The notes under the pieces: model-generated
Seen by the model: only the letters and a program-made list of their open reading frames with translations
What the model was told of the DNA's origin: nothing
The model's database searches: none
NCBI GenBank assembly: GCA_018649885.1
Contig: JABIHA010000093.1
Span: forward strand, 1 to 37,382
Direction of reading: 5' to 3'
DNA length: 37,382 nucleotides
Source: Bacteriovoracaceae bacterium
GTDB lineage: Bacteria > Bdellovibrionota > Bacteriovoracia > Bacteriovoracales > Bacteriovoracaceae
Made by a program: the position numbers and the translations under genes
Part shown: in pieces, positions 32,738 to 37,382 of the stretch
Layout of the letters: every line of letters starts with the position of its first letter
Position numbering within the stretch: the first letter of the stretch is position 1

Positions 32738-33578
32738 TGAGCAGTCTTATCTTGGGCATTTAAAATTTGCAAAACAAGCAGCTATTAGTGCTGGAAAAAT
32801 TTTACTGAGATATGAGAAAAAAATTGAAAGCCTAAGTGTTAGCTATAAAGATGCTGAGGGTTTGGCCAGCACGGCGGACGTGGCAAGTGAACAATTCATC
32901 ATTAAAGAAATACAAAAAAAATATCCAGGCCATTTTATCTTGGGTGAGGAAAGCTCTTTTGAGCAAGCAGGTACCAACAAGATAGAGTTATTTGAGAGGT
33001 GTAAAAAAGAGCCGTTTTCATGGATTATAGATCCTCTCGATGGAACTAATAACTATCTCAATCGTCTTCCTTTTTACGCTGTATGCATCGCTTTGGCAGT
33101 CAAAGGAAACCCTGTGATGGGTGTTGTTTATGTGCCCTCGACAGGAGAGATGTATGAAGCCGTCAAAGGAGGGGGAGCTTTTTTCCGCAAGGCGCCAGGT
33201 GAACGAAGGCAGCGGATGACTTGCAAAGGTTTTAAAAAAGATCTGGGGCAATGCATATTGGCCACAGGATTCTCCTCTGAAAAAGGCAAGGTATTTGATA
33301 AGGAATTCACAATTTTTAAAAAAATGTTAGAAAATACCCGTGGAATTAGAAGATTTGGAAGTGCGGCCCTCGACATGTGTTGGAGTGCCCGTGGAATTAT
33401 TGATGGTTTTTGGGAAAAAGGTTTGGCCCCCTGGGATATGGCAGCTCCAGGTATTATTTGTAAGGAAGCTGGACTAGTGTTATCAGATTTCAGCGGTGGG
33501 AAATTTGACCCATTTGTGCCCAATGTTATTGCTGCTCCCAGAAGAATCCAGACAAAACTGACTAAGATTCTAGGTTAA
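32727..33578 (+). CDS. Inositol monophosphatase family protein
   Basis: The 283-residue enzyme has the Mg2+/Li+ phosphatase signatures: ILGEES (metal Glu), WIIDPLDGTNNYLNRLPFY (motif with DPxDGT) and APWDMAAPGIICKEAG (second motif, WDxAA). These fit SuhB/IMPase-type enzymes that hydrolyse inositol phosphates, and related members acting on 3'-phosphoadenosine phosphates (CysQ) or fructose bisphosphate. The true substrate cannot be fixed from sequence. The N-terminus (HLKFAKQAAISAGKILLRYE) is typical. It ends the three-gene run; the promoter of the next gene starts 10 nt after the stop. Confidence 0.9.
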   Translation: MKVNEQSYLGHLKFAKQAAISAGKILLRYEKKIESLSVSYKDAEGLASTADVASEQFIIKEIQKKYPGHFILGEESSFEQAGTNKIELFERCKKEPFSWIIDPLDGTNNYLNRLPFYAVCIALAVKGNPVMGVVYVPSTGEMYEAVKGGGAFFRKAPGERRQRMTCKGFKKDLGQCILATGFSSEKGKVFDKEFTIFKKMLENTRGIRRFGSAALDMCWSARGIIDGFWEKGLAPWDMAAPGIICKEAGLVLSDFSGGKFDPFVPNVIAAPRRIQTKLTKILG

Positions 33579-33587
33579 AACGACTTT

Positions 33588-33618
33588 TTGAAGTGCCCCT
33601 CCTAAATTATGCTATAAT
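33588..33618 (+). promoter_or_regulatory. Sigma-70-type promoter
   Basis: TTGAAG (33588-33593) and a perfect TATAAT (33613-33618) are separated by 19 bases, slightly longer than the ideal 17. Transcription would start near 33625, about 30 nt before the TTG start at 33656. It lies just behind the phosphatase gene. Confidence 0.5.
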
Positions 33619-33655
33619 ATAGATGTACGACTTTGCGTTCCAGGAGGGGACAATC

Positions 33656-34648
33656 TTGAGCTTCTTTAGACTTTCAGAAACATTTAAACTTTGGGTTACA
33701 AAATTTGATGATGTGACGTTAGTTGTGACAATGAGTTTTTTATTTATTGTGACAGTTTCTTTCGTTGTTTATTGGATTTATAACAAGAAAAAATATCATC
33801 AGCTGGGACACCAAATTCCCGCTTCAGTGGTTAAAAATTATCTTGATTCAATAATTCAAAACTCCACTTCGCTTAAGTCTTCTCTTTTTCGAGGAGGAGG
33901 TCTTGATGTTGATGGAGCTGGAATTCCCTCAGTGCTACCACTATCTGGATTAGGTGGTGATCAGGTCAGTGCTGGTGGCGGCGGAAACCCAGAAGAACTG
34001 GCCCAAAAAAATGCACAAATAAATCAATTAAATGCTCAATTGACAGAGAAGCTTAGCCTTATTGCTCAACTAGAAGCAAAGATAGCTGAACTTGAAAAAG
34101 GCTTAGCAGCAGCAGCTGCCTCAGGTGGTGGTGATTCTGCTGAGGTTCCAGGGCTTAAGGCCCGCGTTACAGACCTAGAGGCCCAACTCGCGAAAGCACT
34201 TGAAGATCTGGCCAATGCGCCTGCTGCAGGTGATGGTGGTGGCGGTGATGAGGCCCTTAAATCAGAACTAACTGCAACTGCAAAAGAGCGTGATGACTTA
34301 AAAGAGCGACTGCAAGAATACGAAATAATCGAAGATGACTTGGCCAACCTGAAAAGACTTCAGCAAGAAAATGAACAGCTTAAAAAATCTCTTGCTGATG
34401 GGGGAGGAGCACCTCCACCTGCTGCTGAGCCAGCGCCTGAACCAGAACCAGCAGCGGCAGCTCCAGCAGTAGAGCCTGAACCAGAGCCTGAGCCGGAAGC
34501 ACCTCCAGCAGAAGCTCCACCAGAGCTCGAGACAAAAGCTGAAGCAGAAGATGCACCGGCGCCTGAGGATGTTCCCGATTTAAGTAGTGATGATTCTAAA
34601 TCGGCAGAAGATCTACTCAATGAATTCGAAAAAATGCTAGGATCCTAA
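33656..34648 (+). CDS. Membrane-anchored coiled-coil protein with Pro/Ala/Glu-rich region
   Basis: The 330-residue protein has one membrane helix (about residues 23-43, LVVTMSFLFIVTVSFVVYWIY). A Gly-rich linker follows, then coiled-coil segments (AQINQLNAQLTEKLSLIAQLEAKIAELEKGL as heptads; only LTEKLSLIAQLEAKIAEL is fully regular). Then come a low-complexity stretch of Pro, Ala and Glu (PAPEPEPAAAAPAVEPEPE) and an acidic end, SAEDLLNEFEKMLGS. The C-terminal motif may bind a partner. The start is TTG 33656 with the strong ribosome site GGAGGGG (33643-33649) 6 nt upstream. The earlier ATG at 33623 falls where transcription begins and lacks a site. No family was recognised; it may be a cytoskeletal or polar scaffold. 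Confidence 0.7.
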   Translation: MSFFRLSETFKLWVTKFDDVTLVVTMSFLFIVTVSFVVYWIYNKKKYHQLGHQIPASVVKNYLDSIIQNSTSLKSSLFRGGGLDVDGAGIPSVLPLSGLGGDQVSAGGGGNPEELAQKNAQINQLNAQLTEKLSLIAQLEAKIAELEKGLAAAAASGGGDSAEVPGLKARVTDLEAQLAKALEDLANAPAAGDGGGGDEALKSELTATAKERDDLKERLQEYEIIEDDLANLKRLQQENEQLKKSLADGGGAPPPAAEPAPEPEPAAAAPAVEPEPEPEPEAPPAEAPPELETKAEAEDAPAPEDVPDLSSDDSKSAEDLLNEFEKMLGS

Positions 34649-34669
34649 TAAATATATAAAGAGGAAATT

Positions 34670-35539
34670 ATGAATCAATTCATAAGAGCTATGGTTTTAC
34701 CCATTGGGCTGTTGTTGCCCCTATCTACTGCACTTTCAAGTAAGTGGGTCCCGAAATATCTAGAAGGGGACGCTAGTACGAAAAAAAACAAGCAGCAGCT
34801 AAGGCCATCCGTGACCGCTATACCAAAAATCAAAACTAAAAAAGCGCCAGATGGGAAAGTTGCGGTGAAAAATGAATCAAAATTACCAAGTGATCCTATA
34901 GAGAAGCGTTTTCTAAAAGAGCTGAAAGATAAAAATGAAATCATTGCTCTAAAAAAAGAAGTTCTGGCTATTGGTCCCAAGGCAGTGCCTGTGCTCGTTC
35001 GAATCATGAAGGGAGGCAATTTTCCTATTAAGAGTCGCTGGATTGCAACCTTTTTGCTGGGAAGAATTATGGGAAAGAAATCATCTGGTTTTATCAGTAA
35101 GTTTGCCTCGCATCCTCACTATGTTCTTCGTATGGCCAGTTTAAAGACTCTGCTAGCTATTAAAGAAGATAAAAAAGTGGGCATTTATCAAAATGCCCTA
35201 ACTGACAAATCCATGCTCGTCAGGTTTCAGGCCCTCGAAAATATTTCGAAAATGGGGCTGACTAATCTTGGGCCTAGTGTTTGGAAGATGATTTTTGAAA
35301 AAGAAAATTACAACGGTAAGAAGGGGAAACTCAAAAGAACTGCTATTATAAAAAAAGTGGTCAGAACACTGGGTGATATTAAATTTGCAAAAGTAAAAGC
35401 CCCTCTTTTAAAAATGATTAAAAAGAAGAGCTACAATGATATCTTCAAAGATCTAGACTATAGTCTGTCAAAACTTACAGGCAAGAGCTCTCCAAAGGGC
35501 GGAAGAGATCTCAAAAGATCCTTTTGGGGAAAACTCTAA
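34670..35539 (+). CDS. Exported HEAT-like repeat protein
   Basis: The 289-residue product starts with a signal peptide (NQFIRAMVLPIGLLLPLSTALS). Basic, Lys-rich sequence follows, and then about five helical pairs from residue 95 onward, such as IGPKAVPVLVRIMKGGNFPIKSRW and HPHYVLRMASLKTLLAIKED. These look like HEAT or PBS-type alpha-solenoid repeats. The C-terminus is very basic. It likely binds another protein or nucleic acid in the periplasm or at the cell surface. Its ATG has AGAGGA upstream and lies 21 nt after the coiled-coil gene, so the two are probably co-transcribed. The end overlaps the convergent lipoprotein gene by 4 nt. Confidence 0.7.
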   Translation: MNQFIRAMVLPIGLLLPLSTALSSKWVPKYLEGDASTKKNKQQLRPSVTAIPKIKTKKAPDGKVAVKNESKLPSDPIEKRFLKELKDKNEIIALKKEVLAIGPKAVPVLVRIMKGGNFPIKSRWIATFLLGRIMGKKSSGFISKFASHPHYVLRMASLKTLLAIKEDKKVGIYQNALTDKSMLVRFQALENISKMGLTNLGPSVWKMIFEKENYNGKKGKLKRTAIIKKVVRTLGDIKFAKVKAPLLKMIKKKSYNDIFKDLDYSLSKLTGKSSPKGGRDLKRSFWGKL

Positions 35540-36099
35540 AAATTACCAATTTGTTCACGCTCACGGGCCTTCTCTATGGCCTTGAGCTGATTGTCCATTG
35601 TGATAATTCTATCTAGACGATAGAGAAAGACTTTTTCTTGGGTTCCGTCTGTTCTTATTTCTTTCCAGCCTTGTAAGAAGTCTTGCTCAATCAGCTGACG
35701 CTTATAAATTGTAACTTTTGCGACTTCCCTGCTAAACCTGTGTCCCTTGACGACATTAATCACCAATTTGAATTTTGCGGCCTTAATTTTATCTGCACTT
35801 CCAAAAGAGTCAGCGAAGTTTAGCTCCCTGGTGTTATCGATCCACCTGGTCTTTATGACTCCTGCCTCTTGGTTTTGCTTCTCAATATCATATTTTCTCA
35901 TTACCTGAAGCACGGCCTGCCAGGTTTGGTTGAAATCTGACTTGAAGACCTTGGATGGAATTTCAAAGTCTTGGGTAATATATTTAAAGTTTTCATAGCT
36001 TGAGCAGGCTGAAAGTATCAGTACGAACAGCGTTACATGAATAATTTTTGCTGCACCACATGTGCGATGGACGTAAAAAACTTTGCCTAGTATTCTCAT
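35536..36099 (-). CDS. Outer-membrane-type lipoprotein, BamC-like domain possible
   Basis: The 187-residue protein has a lipobox, VLILSAC (Cys about residue 32), so it is lipid-anchored. The mature part starts SSYENFKYITQDFEIPSKV and contains FNQTWQAVLQVMRKYDIEKQNQEAGVIKTRWID, which resembles the repeated helix-grip domain of BamC (NlpB), an accessory of the BAM complex. That similarity is moderate and there is only one such domain, against two in BamC. The signal is preceded by about 20 extra residues, so the true start may be further in. It is divergent from kdsD. Confidence 0.65.
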   Translation of the reverse strand: MRILGKVFYVHRTCGAAKIIHVTLFVLILSACSSYENFKYITQDFEIPSKVFKSDFNQTWQAVLQVMRKYDIEKQNQEAGVIKTRWIDNTRELNFADSFGSADKIKAAKFKLVINVVKGHRFSREVAKVTIYKRQLIEQDFLQGWKEIRTDGTQEKVFLYRLDRIITMDNQLKAIEKAREREQIGNF

Positions 36100-36159
36100 A
36101 GGCTAATTTTAGCACACCAGAATTTATTGGCCAATGAAAGGTCAATTGGGAGCAAACCA

Positions 36160-37137
36160 GTGGCCAACTATAGTGAGATATTTAAAGACGTCTTAAGGCA
36201 AGAATCGGAAGCGATCGCCAGGGCGATAACCAAAGTTGATGGTGTCAGCGTTGATAGTGTTGTTCCCTTATTAGAGGATTTAAAAAGAAATGGTGGCTGC
36301 CTTGTATTTTGTGGAGTCGGCAAGTCAGGCTTTGTGGCCAGAAAGCTCGCCTCAACATTTTCTTCCCTAGGTCTTGGATCATTCTTTTTGCATCCAGTAG
36401 AGGCCCTTCACGGAGACCTGGGTAGGGTTAGAAAGCAAGACGTAGTAGTGCTATTAAGCAAGTCTGGGACCACTGAAGAGGTTTTAAAGCTGCTTCCCTA
36501 TCTTCCTATGGGATCACAGCGCTTAATAGGCATGTTGGGCAATACCAGCTCTCCCATTGCTGAAAAATGTGACATTGTCTTTGATTGTAGTGTGGAAAAA
36601 GAGGCTTGTTTAAATGATCAAGCACCCACAACAAGCTCCACCGTGGCCATGGCCGTAGGTGATGGGCTTGCAGTTATTTTTGAAAAACTCGTAGGTTTGT
36701 CGAAAGAGGGATTTGCCATTTACCATCCAGGTGGAAGGCTAGGCAAAACTCTTCGTCTCAAAGTCGACTCCCTTATGATAAAAAAAGAAGATTGCGCTAT
36801 GGTTGGAAAAGACGCCAGCCTCCAAGATGCATTGATGGTTATGACCAAGCATCCCGTTTCACTTTGTGCAGTTGTTGATGAGAGTGAGAAATTACTGGGC
36901 ATAATTGTTGAAGGTGATGTCAGAAGGGCATTACTCGAAAATGAGAAAGGCCTAATGTGCAAAGTAAGCGAGATTATGAATAAAACCCCTGCAAAAATCC
37001 ACAGTAAGGATTTGGCCAGTGTTGCACTTGAAATGATGGAAAAAAGAAAAGGGGGCTGGAATGTCTTACCTGTTCTCGAAGAAGACGGCACTTTTGTTGG
37101 TGTTATTCGGCATCATGAGTTGTTTAAAGAGTTTTAG
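36160..37137 (+). CDS. kdsD: Arabinose-5-phosphate isomerase (KdsD/KpsF type)
   Basis: The 325-residue product has an SIS domain (about residues 20-200) with CGVGKSGFVARKLASTFSSLG, HPVEALHGDLG, LLSKSGTTEEVLKLLP and EACLNDQAPTTSSTVAMA. Two CBS domains follow (about 205-325). It converts ribulose-5-phosphate to arabinose-5-phosphate, the first step of Kdo synthesis for LPS. The AHGDLG and APTTSST motifs are diagnostic. The start chosen is GTG 36160, 7 nt after GGGAG; TTG 36127, with 11 more residues, has no ribosome site. No other LPS gene adjoins it. Confidence 0.93.
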   Translation: MANYSEIFKDVLRQESEAIARAITKVDGVSVDSVVPLLEDLKRNGGCLVFCGVGKSGFVARKLASTFSSLGLGSFFLHPVEALHGDLGRVRKQDVVVLLSKSGTTEEVLKLLPYLPMGSQRLIGMLGNTSSPIAEKCDIVFDCSVEKEACLNDQAPTTSSTVAMAVGDGLAVIFEKLVGLSKEGFAIYHPGGRLGKTLRLKVDSLMIKKEDCAMVGKDASLQDALMVMTKHPVSLCAVVDESEKLLGIIVEGDVRRALLENEKGLMCKVSEIMNKTPAKIHSKDLASVALEMMEKRKGGWNVLPVLEEDGTFVGVIRHHELFKEF

Positions 37138-37204
37138 AATATAAACCCTTTTCCCTGCCCTTCCCGTTGACCTTTCCCTTATACCTCGCCGTCGCTAATA
37201 AATA

Positions 37205-37267
37205 GTAAAGTATGTGTCGAGAATGGACCGAATGGACCGAATGGTCCATTCTCGACACATACTTTAC
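37205..37267. repeat. Perfect 25-bp inverted repeat enclosing tandem 9-mers
   Basis: Bases 37205-37229 are the exact reverse complement of 37243-37267, with a 13-base loop. Three 9-base units run in tandem: GAATGGACC (37221-37229), GAATGGACC (37230-37238) and GAATGGTCC (37239-37247). The one-base change in the third makes the palindrome. The structure could form a very stable hairpin 68 nt after the kdsD stop. Confidence 0.9.
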
Positions 37268-37325
37268 ATTTTATTCTCGATACATGGTTTACACTTTTTA
37301 AGGTACTGCAAACAAAGGGGGTTGC

Positions 37326-37382
37326 ATGCCTTGGAAGGAATCTTCGGTTATGAATGAAAGAATGAAATTCGTTATGAGAGCA
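37326..37382 (+). CDS. Transposase N-terminus (partial), IS481/helix-turn-helix type
   Basis: From ATG 37326 the visible 19 residues read MPWKESSVMNERMKFVMRA. The opening MPWKE..vM.eR..Fv is common at the start of IS481-family integrase-core transposases, where it precedes a helix-turn-helix and the DDE domain. Only this fragment is present because the window ends. No ribosome site is clear, apart from AAAGGGGG at 37314-37321 about 4 nt before the ATG. Completeness of the element cannot be judged. Confidence 0.6.
   Translation, partial: MPWKESSVMNERMKFVMRA

Larger units (their letters stand above)
37205..37382 (+). mobile_element. Left end of an insertion sequence, probably IS481 family (partial)
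   Basis: Two related 20-base direct copies lie at 37249-37268 and 37274-37293 (TTCTCGA-C/T-ACAT-xx-TTTACA), 25 nt apart. A third, inverted copy lies at 37205-37223. Such paired end repeats and the transposase start right after them at 37326 fit an IS terminus. The element continues beyond the window. Its exact outer edge was not resolved. Confidence 0.6.

Noticed and set aside
34066..34620. Two Ser/Ala/Gly-rich minus-strand frames opposite the coiled-coil gene
   Set aside because: They are reverse-strand images of the low-complexity repeats, with no start signal.

Overview
The window looks like a chromosomal segment of a Gram-negative, LPS-bearing bacterium with low to moderate GC. It carries an Lpt transport block, a KdsD-type isomerase, lipoproteins with lipoboxes, a TonB-dependent receptor and a type IV prepilin-like protein. 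The gene style (many TTG/GTG starts, very short or overlapping gene junctions, lptC/A-lptB-rpoN-hpf order, membrane-anchored receiver proteins) fits Bdellovibrionota/Bacteriovoracales-like predatory bacteria best. That placement is an inference from gene content; no rRNA or tRNA gene was seen.

Layout. 1-2759: end of a PepD-type dipeptidase, then MATE, YihY and YggT membrane proteins in one tight run. 2840-5833: genes of unknown function, a textbook sigma-54 promoter in front of a small orphan gene, an FtsB/DivIC-like protein with a long basic N-terminal tail, and a DUF192 lipoprotein. 5877-9601: aspS with a DUF952 gene, an RDD membrane protein and an apparently dead metzincin-like protein. 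9637-16362: mutS, divergent from the lptC/A (one polypeptide)-lptB-rpoN-hpf operon, which ends in three hairpins including a good terminator. 16382-18057: two GNAT acetyltransferases and a secreted HExxH protein. 18202-21395: a cobalamin riboswitch controlling a TonB-dependent receptor and an overlapping lipoprotein with beta-propeller-like repeats. 21481-25540: an exported protein, a large prepilin-like protein, a pseudo-receiver, a 166-nt near-perfect palindrome carrying an outward promoter, a 32-residue membrane miniprotein, and a two-TM protein ending in an intact receiver domain. 25537-31538 (minus strand): a six-gene operon for pantothenate and CoA synthesis (IlvC-like reductase, panB, coaX, coaBC, panC) ending in hflX. 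31627-33578: class IV aminotransferase, YacG and an inositol-monophosphatase-family enzyme. 33656-36099: a membrane-anchored coiled-coil protein, an exported HEAT-like protein and a lipoprotein. 36160-37137: kdsD. The right edge enters an insertion sequence, probably of the IS481 family, behind a 25-bp-arm inverted repeat.

The best candidates for something new are: (1) the B12-riboswitch-controlled receptor plus propeller-like lipoprotein, which resembles the BtuB-BtuG arrangement of Bacteroidetes; (2) a ketol-acid-reductoisomerase-like enzyme in the place where ketopantoate reductase (PanE) would be expected, with its catalytic acids kept and part of the substrate region changed; (3) the long palindrome with an embedded promoter, a predicted leaderless miniprotein gene and a membrane-tethered receiver. 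All function calls come from reading motifs; no database search was run.
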